Positions 1-7,323 of a stretch of 13,109 nucleotides of DNA are shown in pieces. How positions within the stretch are numbered: the first letter of the stretch is position 1; every line of letters starts with the position of its first letter. Origin of the DNA: DASVHF01 sp036382695. GTDB lineage: Bacteria; Patescibacteriota; Microgenomatia; Woykebacterales; RBG-16-39-9b. Location of the stretch: NCBI GenBank assembly GCA_036382695.1, contig DASVHF010000058.1, positions 1 through 13,109 of the forward strand, given 5' to 3'. The position numbers and the translations under genes were made by a program. The notes beneath the pieces were generated by a model. That model was not told the origin of the DNA, ran no database searches, and saw only the letters and a program-made list of their open reading frames with translations.

Positions 1-462
1 GCCCATTATCGCTCGCGGCTCAATTTTACCTGGGATTCGCTAAAAGCAGCGGAAAATTCATTAAACAATCTCTATCGTGAGGTGACTGGATTTGCTACGA
101 GTGAAGAGCCAAAGGTCGGTTGCGCAGAATGTGAACAGAAATTTCTGAAAGCAGTTAATAATGATATGGATATGCCGACCGCTTTAAGTGTTGTACAGCA
201 TTTAGTCAAAAGCAATTGTCCTGCAAGCGCAAAGTTAGCTAGTCTTTATAAATTCGACAAGGTGCTGGGTTTGGATTTTGAGATAGTTGCAAAAGAATCA
301 GCAAAAATTCCAGAAGAAGTTAAAAAGTTTGTTGAAGAGCGTGAAAGGTTGCGGGACAAAGGTGATTTCACTGGGGCGGATAAATTGAGGGAGAAAATTC
401 GAGAAAAAGGTTTCGAAGTAGTTGACGAGAAAGTAGGTTCGAGGTTGAAAAAAGTAGTTTGA
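1..462 (+). CDS. cysS: Cysteinyl-tRNA synthetase, C-terminal part (5' end outside the window)
   Basis: The frame is open from base 1 and ends at TGA 460-462, giving 153 codons. The first visible residues, HYRSRLNFTWDSLKAAENSL, match the region of class I CysRS that follows the catalytic core (family pattern HYRSPLNFTW). A helical anticodon-binding region follows, with NNDMDMPTAL (the family's usual NDDFNTPxAL) and a C-terminal REKIREKGF-type segment (family pattern ADxIRxxLxxxGI). CysRS charges tRNA-Cys in the cytoplasm. The HIGH and KMSKS motifs would lie upstream, so catalytic competence cannot be judged here. The gene is followed after 37 bases by the pilus cluster on the same strand, with no clear terminator. 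Identification rests on family motifs recognised by eye. Confidence 0.9.
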   Translation, partial: AHYRSRLNFTWDSLKAAENSLNNLYREVTGFATSEEPKVGCAECEQKFLKAVNNDMDMPTALSVVQHLVKSNCPASAKLASLYKFDKVLGLDFEIVAKESAKIPEEVKKFVEERERLRDKGDFTGADKLREKIREKGFEVVDEKVGSRLKKVV

Positions 463-486
463 GTAGATTAACTTTCCTAGTTTTAG

Positions 487-492
487 TACAAT
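487..492 (+). promoter_or_regulatory. Possible -10 element just upstream of the first pilin gene
   Basis: TACAAT ends 7 bases before the GTG at 500, so transcription from it would begin at or next to the start codon and give a leaderless message. No convincing -35 sits 16-18 bases upstream (TTGAGT at 459-464 is 22 bases away). There is no Shine-Dalgarno sequence, which makes the leaderless reading attractive but unproven. Confidence 0.3.
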
Positions 493-499
493 TAGTAAT

Positions 500-1906
500 G
501 TGAGGATCAGCCTGCCTAAAATTGCACAAATCTCCAGTGTAAGAGGCTTCACTCTTATTGAAGTTCTTGTGGCTACAGCGGTGATTGCAATTGTTGGCTC
601 CGCTATTCTCTCCACGGTTAGTGCTTTTCTCAGAGTTTCCCTTATTGCTCAGCATACCGTACGAGCCCAGAATCTGGCCAACGAAAAAATGGAAGTTCTA
701 AAAAATATGCCCTATGACGATTTGGCAACCCAGCATGGACCAATTCTTCCTCAAGGTAACATACCTGACAGTGAGATCGTAACTAGTGGTGGTCATGATT
801 ACATAGTTCGCACCTACATTAGCTTTGTTGATGATACATTTGATGGTAACGCTCTTGGCAGCATTCCCGGTAAGCCGATTGATTTTTACCCATTTGATTA
901 CAAGAAGGCAACGATAGCAGTGAGTGATAAAAACAATGAAAGGGTTCTAGCCAAACTGTCTACGAATATCTCGGCAGACGCGGCTGAAACAAGTGATGAT
1001 ACAGGTATTTTATTTCTTAAAGTAATCAATTCGGTAGGAAGTCCAGTTGCCAACGCCAATGTTCATCTGACCAATCCAAACCCCTCCCCACCAGTCGACA
1101 TTACTACCATTACCGATACTGAAGGGAACTTGCAAATCCCACTGCTGCCAGAAGATACTTCAAATGGCTATCATCTAGAAGTTAGCTTACCGGGTTATTC
1201 AACGGACCAAACTTATCCAGATAATATTCCTAATTACAATCCAGTAAACCCAGATTTTAATATCCTCGCTCAGCAGGTTACCAATGTTACCTTAGCTATT
1301 GATTTAGTTTCTACAATGCAAATCTCTGTTGTTAGCGAGGATGGAGCACCGGTTACAAGTCTTGATGTCACCGTCGCAGGTGAAAAACTTATCTATGTAG
1401 ATCCAGATCCACTTGACCCAGGCCCACCTATACCGAGATTTAATCAGACATATACTAGTGATTCCTCCGGCAACATAACAATAGAAGATTTGGGGTGGGA
1501 TGGCTATAGTTCCTCCGTTCCAGGTGGTTACTATATTATCAGTATCGCTCCTTACCAGCCGGTTAATGTTCCAGCCGATTCGACTGTAAATGTAACTTTG
1601 AAGGTTACAACAGATGCGAGCTGGCCGAGAATTGAGGTGGTAACACCAATTTCTGGTATAAACAGTGGTATTGTATCGGTCGAAGTTATTGGTGCGAATC
1701 TTCCGGTTGGTTCTACTATGAAACTAGCAAAAAGCGGCGAGTCAACAATAACAGCAACTGGAGTAATTAGCAGTGATGGAGATACTAGGCTAAACGGAAA
1801 TTTTGATTTAGATGGTGTAGCTACCGGTACCTGGAATCTGGTAGTTACGGGATCTGGTGGTAAAAGTACAACCCAAACTGGAGGTTTTACGATTAGTTCG
1901 CCATAG
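500..1906 (+). CDS. Large PilV-like minor pilin with carboxypeptidase-regulatory/Ig-like repeats
   Basis: This is a 468-residue secreted pilin-like protein. The N-terminus has a class III prepilin signal: a 15-residue basic leader, then Gly16/Phe17 (G/FTLIEVLVA) with Glu21 at the +5 position used in filament assembly, followed by the hydrophobic helix at about 17-45. Residues about 45-160 form a pilin-like head. Residues about 170-255 and 265-370 look like two carboxypeptidase-regulatory (transthyretin-like beta sandwich) domains: each has a G.PV..A.V or similar strand, a D..GN turn and a closing V.LP.G.Y-like strand. Residues about 375-468 resemble an IPT/TIG-type Ig domain. Minor pilins are normally 150-200 residues, so this one carries a large beta-rich extension, plausibly a tip adhesin. 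The start is GTG at 500, because ATG at 498 runs directly into TGA. There is no Shine-Dalgarno site. It heads the pilus block and is followed 28 bases later by another prepilin. Confidence 0.85.
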   Translation: MRISLPKIAQISSVRGFTLIEVLVATAVIAIVGSAILSTVSAFLRVSLIAQHTVRAQNLANEKMEVLKNMPYDDLATQHGPILPQGNIPDSEIVTSGGHDYIVRTYISFVDDTFDGNALGSIPGKPIDFYPFDYKKATIAVSDKNNERVLAKLSTNISADAAETSDDTGILFLKVINSVGSPVANANVHLTNPNPSPPVDITTITDTEGNLQIPLLPEDTSNGYHLEVSLPGYSTDQTYPDNIPNYNPVNPDFNILAQQVTNVTLAIDLVSTMQISVVSEDGAPVTSLDVTVAGEKLIYVDPDPLDPGPPIPRFNQTYTSDSSGNITIEDLGWDGYSSSVPGGYYIISIAPYQPVNVPADSTVNVTLKVTTDASWPRIEVVTPISGINSGIVSVEVIGANLPVGSTMKLAKSGESTITATGVISSDGDTRLNGNFDLDGVATGTWNLVVTGSGGKSTTQTGGFTISSP

Positions 1907-1920
1907 TTCGGCGGGCTCAC

Positions 1921-1926
1921 TATAAA
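1921..1926 (+). promoter_or_regulatory. Possible -10 element before the second prepilin
   Basis: TATAAA ends 8 bases before the ATG at 1935, again the spacing of a leaderless start, and no Shine-Dalgarno site is present in the 28-base gap. No good -35 is visible, so read-through from upstream is equally possible. Confidence 0.25.
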
Positions 1927-1934
1927 TTTATGTT

Positions 1935-2537
1935 ATGGACAGGTTTCCTACGAGTTTAGAATTAATTAAATATAAAAAAGGGTTTAGTTTAATTGAACTT
2001 TTGATTGCAGTGGCGATTTCCGCTATTATAGTTATAGTAGTGATCGCAGTAATTAATCTTGTACTTACTAGAAGTAAAGGCGGGTTTGAGTCGTTTGAGG
2101 CTCAAAAAGAAGCAGTGGGTATTATGAACCGTATAGCCAAAGAAACTCGCCAAGCTGCAGAGGTAGTTGATGCCCAAGCGCAATCGTTTACTTTTAGAGA
2201 ATATTTAGATGTAGCAGATATCGCGCCTTACCAGATACGATTTTTCTTAGATGGAGAGACCTTGAAAAGAGGACAAATACCGCCTAGTGGTGCTGGGCCA
2301 ACCTATACATATAATCCGGCTGATGAGACGATAAAAATCCTTTCCTTGGATGTTATTAATGGCGCAGATAGCATTTTCACATATTATGATCAAGATGGAA
2401 ATGAGCTTTCTGCCCCTGTTACTCTAGCAGCAGTAACTATGGTGGAGATAAATCTAACCTTTCAACAACTGAGTAATTCAAACCCTTTAAGGGTTAGCAC
2501 TAAGGCTCAGCTGAGATTTAATAAAAACAACTTATGA
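1935..2537 (+). CDS. Prepilin-type (PilW/GspJ-like) minor pilin
   Basis: A 200-residue protein with a canonical prepilin N-terminus: a leader ending in Lys-Lys-Gly16, then Phe17 (FSLIELLIAVAIS) with Glu21 at +5, and a single hydrophobic helix to about residue 47. The head includes an R.A.ETRQAA segment at about 65-80 that is common in PilW/GspJ-type minor pilins, followed by a short beta-rich domain ending in LRVSTKAQLR. The size is normal for a minor pilin. It would be cleaved and N-methylated by a prepilin peptidase (not in this window) and incorporated into the pilus, probably as part of the tip or initiation complex with its neighbours. Its stop overlaps the next start by 4 bases (ATGA), indicating translational coupling. 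Assignment to PilW rather than another minor pilin class is tentative. Confidence 0.85.
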   Translation: MDRFPTSLELIKYKKGFSLIELLIAVAISAIIVIVVIAVINLVLTRSKGGFESFEAQKEAVGIMNRIAKETRQAAEVVDAQAQSFTFREYLDVADIAPYQIRFFLDGETLKRGQIPPSGAGPTYTYNPADETIKILSLDVINGADSIFTYYDQDGNELSAPVTLAAVTMVEINLTFQQLSNSNPLRVSTKAQLRFNKNNL

Positions 2538-4021
2538 TTAAAACATTGCTAAAAAGAAAAAAAATTACCGATTTCATCAAGGAAAAAACTGGTTTGGCTC
2601 TAATACAAGCAATTATTCTAATTACTATAATCGCATCACTGCTGCTTGTCATTGTTAGTTTGACACTTTTAGGTCTCAACGTTGCTAAACAGGGAGTCCG
2701 GCAAACTTCGGCGCTTGACGTTGCTGAGGCGGGGGTGAATTATTACCTTTGGCATCTAGTCCACGCCCCAGAGGATCATAAGGATGGGAACGACTTTCCA
2801 GCCGATCCCCCATTCGGTCCGTATACTCACGATGTCACTGACAATACAGGCAAAAAAATCGGAACTTATACTCTTTGGGTTACGCCTCCCGAAGCAGGCG
2901 GCGATCTCGTGACAGTGGAATCAAAAGGGACGATAGAGGATGGAAATGAAAATCGCACTATTGTAGCTAAACTTGGGATCCCTACATTTGCCCAGTATGC
3001 GGTTGTGACGAATGACACGGTGAATCATATTCGTTTTGGTTTAGGTACCGAAGTATTTGGGCCTATTCACAACAATGGCGGCGTTCGTTTTGACGGTGTC
3101 GCCCACGATTTAGTAAGTAGTTCACTAGCTACTTATAATGATCCAGACCATCCTGGCGGAGTTGAACCTGGAGTTCACACGCATCAGCCGGATCCAGACG
3201 AAGTCTTTTTGGGAGGAACTGCGTTTCCTGTACCGCCAGTCGATTTTGGGCAAATAAGCTCAGAACTTGACGATCTTAAAACCCGAGCACAAGATAATGG
3301 GATTAATTATGAACCGTCTGGGGCTAGTGGTTACCATATAGTGTTAAAAACTAACGATACTTTTGATATCTATAGGGTCAACTCTACAACTGCTAGTTGT
3401 AGGAACCCTGGAAATGATTGGCAAGCAACAGATGGAATAACAAATCAAACCTTGATTTCCGGTAGCGTACCCTTTCCTAATAACGGTGTGATATTTGTCG
3501 AAGATAAGCTTTGGATTGACGGAAAGATCAATGGGGCAAATCTTACCATTGCTGCTGCTACACTACCGGACAATCCTGCTACATATAAATCGATAATTAT
3601 TAATAACGATTTGGAATACACGAATTACGATGGTACGGATAAAGTTGGACTAGTTGCTCAGGGAAATGTGTCAGCCGGTCTTTTCAGCGAAGGAGCTTTT
3701 ACAGGGACAGACGATGAGAAGGAGCTAAGGGTAAATGCTGCTCTAATTGCTCAAAATGGTCGGGTTGGCAGAAATTACTTTCACAAAAACTGCAGTAGTA
3801 CTTACTACCAACGAAATATAATTACTGTCTACGGAGCAATTGCTACAAATCAACGATACGGGTTTACATGGATATGCGGTAATGCTTGGACCGAAAACGA
3901 TAGCTGTGATAGCGGTTATAAAGATAGAAACGTAACTTATGATCAGTATCTAAGCGCAAACCCGCCGCCTTATTTCCCAAGAGTAGGCAATTACGCTATT
4001 TTGGATTGGCGGGAAAGGTAA
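2534..4021 (+). CDS. PilX-like minor pilin with long beta-rich (DUF4900-like) body
   Basis: A 495-residue protein. The N-terminus resembles the PilX_N pattern: a basic leader, Thr-Gly20, then LALIQAIILI and a hydrophobic helix to about 50, followed by the characteristic VAEAGV motif at about 63-68. The +5 residue after the putative cleavage site is Gln25 instead of Glu, as in several PilX/GspK-type proteins that sit at the pilus tip. The rest is rich in Gly, Asn and Asp and appears to be a repetitive beta fold. The tail VYGAIATNQRYGFTW followed by ANPPPYFPR is the style of ending I associate with DUF4900-type pilus proteins. Four cysteines lie in the second half (one near residue 290 and three near 425-460) and could form disulfides outside the cell. 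The start ATG overlaps the upstream stop. A promoter and the pilN gene follow after 75 bases. Confidence 0.75.
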   Translation: MIKTLLKRKKITDFIKEKTGLALIQAIILITIIASLLLVIVSLTLLGLNVAKQGVRQTSALDVAEAGVNYYLWHLVHAPEDHKDGNDFPADPPFGPYTHDVTDNTGKKIGTYTLWVTPPEAGGDLVTVESKGTIEDGNENRTIVAKLGIPTFAQYAVVTNDTVNHIRFGLGTEVFGPIHNNGGVRFDGVAHDLVSSSLATYNDPDHPGGVEPGVHTHQPDPDEVFLGGTAFPVPPVDFGQISSELDDLKTRAQDNGINYEPSGASGYHIVLKTNDTFDIYRVNSTTASCRNPGNDWQATDGITNQTLISGSVPFPNNGVIFVEDKLWIDGKINGANLTIAAATLPDNPATYKSIIINNDLEYTNYDGTDKVGLVAQGNVSAGLFSEGAFTGTDDEKELRVNAALIAQNGRVGRNYFHKNCSSTYYQRNIITVYGAIATNQRYGFTWICGNAWTENDSCDSGYKDRNVTYDQYLSANPPPYFPRVGNYAILDWRER

Positions 4022-4052
4022 CGTTTAATATAAGGCAATTCTTGCTTTGAAG

Positions 4053-4081
4053 TTGCAAACAAGCGATCGAGTTGTTACGAT
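4053..4081 (+). promoter_or_regulatory. Putative sigma-70-type promoter for pilN-pilO
   Basis: TTGCAA (4053-4058) is separated by 17 bases from TACGAT (4076-4081), which carries an extended -10 TGT immediately before it. The expected transcription start near 4088 leaves only about 9 bases before the pilN ATG, and no Shine-Dalgarno site is present. Confidence 0.45.
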
Positions 4082-4096
4082 TAGGATAAATCTGCC

Positions 4097-4642
4097 ATGC
4101 TTCTTTCTAAGAAGAAACAAAAAGATATCAACTTAATCCCCGAGGCTGAAAAGCCTCTCAGAGCTGCCAAGGCCAAACTTGTAACAATCGTAGCCGTCCC
4201 TATACTAATAGGAATATTCATTCTTGTAGGTGTCGTATTTGTTGGGCTAAGTTTCTCAGAAGAGAATAAGGCAAAAGGGCTTTCCGCCGAGTTGGATGAC
4301 AAATTAAGCCAGTGGCAACAGGTAGCAGAGGTTGCGACAAAAGCAGGTGCAGTAAAGGCTAAATCGGCGCAGCTAGGTGATGTGAGGGATTCGAATCAAA
4401 ATCTCGCAACAAGTTTAGATAAAATTAGAAAAAATGTGCCGAGTGCGGTTAAATTTGAATCTCTGTCAGTAAAAAGTACAAATGCCTTGACTGTTCAAGC
4501 GACATCAACTAGCCCGGCGCAGATTCACCAGTTTGTAGACAGATTAAAATCAGAACAAGATTTTTTTGAAAAAGTGAGGATTGCTTCCTTAGTAAAAACC
4601 TCTGATGGTTACATTTTAAATTTGGATTTGACTATTAAATAG
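4097..4642 (+). CDS. pilN: Type IV pilus inner-membrane alignment protein PilN-like
   Basis: A 181-residue protein with the PilN layout. It has a short basic cytoplasmic N-terminus containing INLIP (residues 11-15), the motif that in PilN binds the cytoplasmic actin-like protein PilM. A transmembrane helix follows (about 28-52), then a predicted coiled coil (about 54-110) and a small alpha/beta, ferredoxin-like C-terminal domain (about 113-181). In characterised systems PilN pairs with PilO across the membrane to link PilM and the motor to the pilus channel. No PilM is present in the window, so a partner must be encoded elsewhere. The stop is 4 bases from the pilO start, so the two are surely co-transcribed. 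Sequence identity in this family is low, and the call depends on the motif, topology and neighbour. Confidence 0.8.
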   Translation: MLLSKKKQKDINLIPEAEKPLRAAKAKLVTIVAVPILIGIFILVGVVFVGLSFSEENKAKGLSAELDDKLSQWQQVAEVATKAGAVKAKSAQLGDVRDSNQNLATSLDKIRKNVPSAVKFESLSVKSTNALTVQATSTSPAQIHQFVDRLKSEQDFFEKVRIASLVKTSDGYILNLDLTIK

Positions 4643-4646
4643 TAAG

Positions 4647-5441
4647 ATGAAAAACATAAACGATTTATTTAAACAAGCTTACGTGGTAGTTAGCGCTGGA
4701 ATCGCTGTCGCAATAATTTTGGCGGTCGTCATCACCCTTTTTGTTATTGTGCCATTTTTTAGTTCTTGGCAACAAGGCATAGAACAGAATGCCCAAACAC
4801 AGCTGCGTTTAGAAAAAATAGAAAACAATCTTTCGGCAGTAGAGAGTCTAGATACCTACGAAATCGAAGCGTTAGCTTCCAAGTTAGATTTGATTCTGCC
4901 TAGCGAGGACGATACGCTTAGATTTTTTACCCTAGCTGAAAAAGTCGCTCAAGCTAGCGGTATGAAAGTTTCCGCTGCTCAGGCGGAAGTAAAAGTACCC
5001 GCACCGCAAGTTTCAACCCCTCCGCCTTCAGCGTCTGATAAAGAAGCTGGCGAGGCCCCATCCCCTTCAACCGGGGGTGGTACTGCTGCAACCGGTCAGA
5101 GCGGCCAAGTTTCCACTGGTTCAGGGGGCGGTTCAAGCGTAAAGATTTCGTTCATCGGATCTTTCCCAAGCCTTTTAAAATTACTAGCCAATTTTGAAAA
5201 AGCCGACAGGGCCGCCTTGATTACTAGCCTTTCGATAACTGAAGATCAAGAAAAAACTGCTATCACTGCGGCGATTGATTTTTCTCTCCCTCTTTCTAAA
5301 GCGGGTGAGGAAGCAGACGCCGAAAATATAGCTCTGATAAATCGTCAGGAAATATCGTCGCTACAAACAATTCTTGATAGTATTGTGTTTACGGCTTCGC
5401 CTGCCAAAGGTCCTGTGGGTAAAACAGACCCATTTAAGTAG
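4647..5441 (+). CDS. pilO: Type IV pilus inner-membrane alignment protein PilO-like
   Basis: A 264-residue protein. It has one transmembrane helix (about 13-38), a coiled-coil stalk (about 42-80), and a split ferredoxin-like domain with segment LPSEDDTLRFF at about 84-94 and VKISFIGSFPSLLKLLANFE at about 165-184, the latter being the hallmark PilO stretch. Between them, residues about 117-163, is a low-complexity linker rich in Pro, Ser, Gly and Thr that is longer than usual. The C-terminus ends in VGKTDPFK, resembling the G(R/K)xDPF tails seen on PilP and some PilO proteins. It is expected to form a heterodimer with the upstream PilN-like protein. It has no clear Shine-Dalgarno site and is probably translationally coupled to pilN. 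Its last 8 bases overlap the 3' end of the oppositely oriented ychF. Confidence 0.8.
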   Translation: MKNINDLFKQAYVVVSAGIAVAIILAVVITLFVIVPFFSSWQQGIEQNAQTQLRLEKIENNLSAVESLDTYEIEALASKLDLILPSEDDTLRFFTLAEKVAQASGMKVSAAQAEVKVPAPQVSTPPPSASDKEAGEAPSPSTGGGTAATGQSGQVSTGSGGGSSVKISFIGSFPSLLKLLANFEKADRAALITSLSITEDQEKTAITAAIDFSLPLSKAGEEADAENIALINRQEISSLQTILDSIVFTASPAKGPVGKTDPFK

Positions 5442-6315
5442 AAAATTTAAATTCGATCACATCACCGTCGGCTATTTTGTAATCACGGCCTTCCAGGCGG
5501 ACCCAGCCTTTTTCCATCGCCTTCTTCCAAGAGGTCGTCTCAACCAATTTTTCCCAATCAACGACTTCTACCTTGATAAATCCCTTTTGCATATCGGTGT
5601 GGACGATCCCGCTTGCACTGAGGGCTGTCTCACCAGCCCGAAGTGGCCAAGCTTGGGCTTGTTTCCCGCCGACAACAGTGAAAAATGTAATTAGATCCAA
5701 CAGCGAGTAGCAGAGTGTAATTACTTTCTCCAACCCAGACTTGGAAACACCTAGTTCTTTCAGATATTCTCTCGCTTCGTCTTGCGACAATTCGGAAAGT
5801 TCGCTTTCGAGCTTGGCTGATATTTTTACAGCACCTACGATTGATGTTTTGGGATCGGCCAAATCCTTTTCGTCCACGTTGACTACGTAAATAGTTGGTT
5901 TTTCAATCCCAGCGAGTTGGAGTTCTTCCTCGACGATTTTTACATCTCTTTCTGGGTTTGGAGACCCTTCATGGTGAACGACGTTTGGGTTGTGGAAGGC
6001 TCGTACAAGGTGTAAGAGGGCATCTACTTCTCGAATGTGGCCTAGAAATTGGTTTCCCAAACCCTCGCCTTCGTGGGCGCCTTTTACAAGGCCGGCGATA
6101 TCAATAAATTCAATTGCGGCCGGAACAATTTTTTCGATGCCAGTCGCCTTTGAAATCGCTTCTAACCGTGGGTCTGGTGCTTGGACGACTCCGACATTTG
6201 GTTCAATCGTTGTAAACGGATATTCCGCTACATCCGCAATCTGCCGCTGGAGTAGGGCATTAAAAAGTGTACTTTTACCGGAGTTTGGCAATCCAACTAT
6301 CCCGACTTTCAGCAT
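5434..6315 (-). CDS. ychF: Obg-family GTPase/ATPase YchF, short form
   Basis: A 293-residue P-loop protein of the YchF/OLA1 family, a ribosome-associated ATPase. Visible motifs are the P-loop GLPNSGKST (8-16), the switch I region YPFTTIEPN (32-40), DIAGLVKGA (72-80), GEGLGNQFL (83-91), and the altered G4 motif NVDE (146-149) in place of NKxD, which is the YchF signature that favours ATP. The C-terminal TGS domain starts near LITFFTVVGGKQAQAW (208-223) and ends in DGDVIEFKF. E. coli YchF has 363 residues. Here EEELQLAG (129-136) runs straight into IEKPTIYVVN, so the helical coiled-coil domain that normally lies between these segments seems to be missing. The start ATG (6313-6315) has a good Shine-Dalgarno site, AGGTGGGG (6327-6320 on the minus strand), 4 bases away. 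It converges on pilO and diverges from a small coiled-coil gene. Confidence 0.93.
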   Translation of the reverse strand: MLKVGIVGLPNSGKSTLFNALLQRQIADVAEYPFTTIEPNVGVVQAPDPRLEAISKATGIEKIVPAAIEFIDIAGLVKGAHEGEGLGNQFLGHIREVDALLHLVRAFHNPNVVHHEGSPNPERDVKIVEEELQLAGIEKPTIYVVNVDEKDLADPKTSIVGAVKISAKLESELSELSQDEAREYLKELGVSKSGLEKVITLCYSLLDLITFFTVVGGKQAQAWPLRAGETALSASGIVHTDMQKGFIKVEVVDWEKLVETTSWKKAMEKGWVRLEGRDYKIADGDVIEFKFST

Positions 6316-6364
6316 TTAACCCCACCTTTTGAAACCAGTTTCTAACAAAAGTTAGTAATCGACT

Positions 6365-6375
6365 TATATTATACT
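6365..6375. promoter_or_regulatory. Possible bidirectional -10 region between ychF and the coiled-coil gene
   Basis: The AT-rich core reads TATATT or TATACT on the plus strand (6365-6370, 6370-6375) and TATAAT on the minus strand (6373-6368). It lies in the 81-base gap between divergent genes. No good -35 is visible on either side. A small stem, CTAAC-AAAA-GTTAG (6342-6355), lies in the ychF leader. Confidence 0.35.
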
Positions 6376-6396
6376 TGTTTGTTAGATTGTAGGTCT

Positions 6397-6654
6397 ATGG
6401 ATGACGAAGGTCTGAAGGCAATTGGAAATATTATTGATAAAAAATTTGGTGAAAAACTTAGTCCTCTAAAGACTGATTTGGGAAAAGTGAAGAGTGATTT
6501 GGTGGAAATTAAGGAAACGGTCAATGCAAATAACGTTTCTCTAATAAAGTTAGAAAACACCATCGGAGTGTACAAAGATGCATTAGATGTAGAACGAAAG
6601 AGAATCGATAGACACGATGGGCGTTTGGAAGTAATTGAGAAAGTTTGGAGTTAA
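6397..6654 (+). CDS. Small coiled-coil protein of unknown function
   Basis: An 85-residue, soluble, highly charged protein with no signal peptide or cysteines. Most of it (about residues 15-82) shows hydrophobic positions spaced as heptads within Lys/Glu/Asp-rich sequence (L..LKTDLGKVKSDLVEIKETV, then I..LENTIGVYK), typical of a helical coiled coil. I do not recognise a named family. ATG at 6397 is preferred, with a weak TAGG 3 bases upstream. An in-frame TTG at 6379 would add six residues that lack coiled-coil character. The gene is divergent from ychF and stands alone. Such short coiled-coil proteins are frequent in CPR-like genomes and usually have no assigned role. Confidence 0.7.
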   Translation: MDDEGLKAIGNIIDKKFGEKLSPLKTDLGKVKSDLVEIKETVNANNVSLIKLENTIGVYKDALDVERKRIDRHDGRLEVIEKVWS

Positions 6655-6713
6655 ACCCCTAAAACCCATTTTAATTAACTTCTTCTACTTTAAGCGTTTC
6701 AGGAAGATTCTAA

Positions 6714-6740
6714 CCTTTTCTACTTAAAAGGCAATTTTTT
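6714..6740 (+). terminator. Weak intrinsic terminator after the coiled-coil gene
   Basis: CCTTTT (6714-6719) pairs with AAAAGG (6726-6731) across a 6-base loop and is followed by CAA and six T residues (6735-6740). The stem is short and AT-rich, so strength is doubtful. The T-run merges into the -35 of the next promoter. Confidence 0.35.
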
Positions 6741-6767
6741 GACAAATAGGCGGTTGCTGGGTACAAT
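6739..6767 (+). promoter_or_regulatory. Consensus-like sigma-70 promoter for the arginine-rich gene
   Basis: A perfect TTGACA (6739-6744), a 17-base spacer and TACAAT (6762-6767), five of six to consensus. Expected start is near 6774, giving a leader of about 45 bases. It is the best promoter in the window. Confidence 0.8.
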
Positions 6768-6819
6768 GCAGCCTACAGAAGTAGACTGCTAACGCTTGAG
6801 ATTGGGAGGGAGGTTTCAC

Positions 6820-7323
6820 TTGAGTAAAGCCCGGAGGAGAGGTAGAAACTGGAGGCCGCCACCGCCGAGTGGACGGTCCGGCCGTCGAGCCAGGCAACGG
6901 AGAAGAGGCGTTGGTAACGGTGGATCAGCAAACGCTGTGGTTGAAGAACCCTCTAGCGGTGGCGCTGCTTCATCACAGTTACCGCCAAAACCGCCACTGT
7001 CAGGGCAGACGCTGTTTTTGCCTGAGTCTGTAATGGCGACGGATGGTACTAGAGCTCCCTGGGGCTTTCTCTCCTTAGTGATTTCCAGCGCGGTCGAAAA
7101 AGTTCGACGAGCTTTGGGATGGGATTTCTGCGAGGAGGAGCTGGACGAGGAATCAAAAACCGAAGACAACCGGGTACCCAGGATATTGGCTAGGATGGAC
7201 CAAATCCTGGATCTTCAAGAGGAAGCCTGGAGAGAGGGGGAGCTGGATAGGGCGGAACTTCTTCAGAAAGCGTACGGTTATCTGAAGGACTTCCTGCGAA
7301 GAATCGATAATGCTGCCATGTGA
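6820..7323 (+). CDS. Arginine-rich hypothetical protein, independently transcribed
   Basis: A 167-residue protein that I do not recognise. The start is taken as TTG 6820 because GGGAGGGAGG (6804-6813) lies 6 bases upstream. In-frame TTG codons at 6796 and 6802 have no such site. Residues 1-33 are extremely basic (SKARRRGRNW, then GRSGRRARQRRRG) and should bind nucleic acid or another polyanion. Residues about 34-70 are a flexible Gly/Ser/Pro-rich linker. Residues about 75-100 form an amphipathic or hydrophobic helix. Residues about 100-167 are acidic and helical (CEEELDEES, then RILARMDQILDLQEEAWREGELDRAE). The reading frame is open for 500 bases in DNA that is clearly GC-richer than its neighbours (43 of 60 in line 6841). 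It has its own strong promoter and terminator, so it is probably monocistronic and well expressed. Confidence 0.7.
   Translation: MSKARRRGRNWRPPPPSGRSGRRARQRRRGVGNGGSANAVVEEPSSGGAASSQLPPKPPLSGQTLFLPESVMATDGTRAPWGFLSLVISSAVEKVRRALGWDFCEEELDEESKTEDNRVPRILARMDQILDLQEEAWREGELDRAELLQKAYGYLKDFLRRIDNAAM

Noticed and set aside
5374..5694. Plus-strand frame across the pilO/ychF junction
   Set aside because: It is antisense to the well-supported ychF and shows no family features or ribosome-binding site.
6796..6819. Earlier TTG start codons for the arginine-rich protein
   Set aside because: The strong Shine-Dalgarno site lies downstream of them and is correctly spaced only for TTG 6820.
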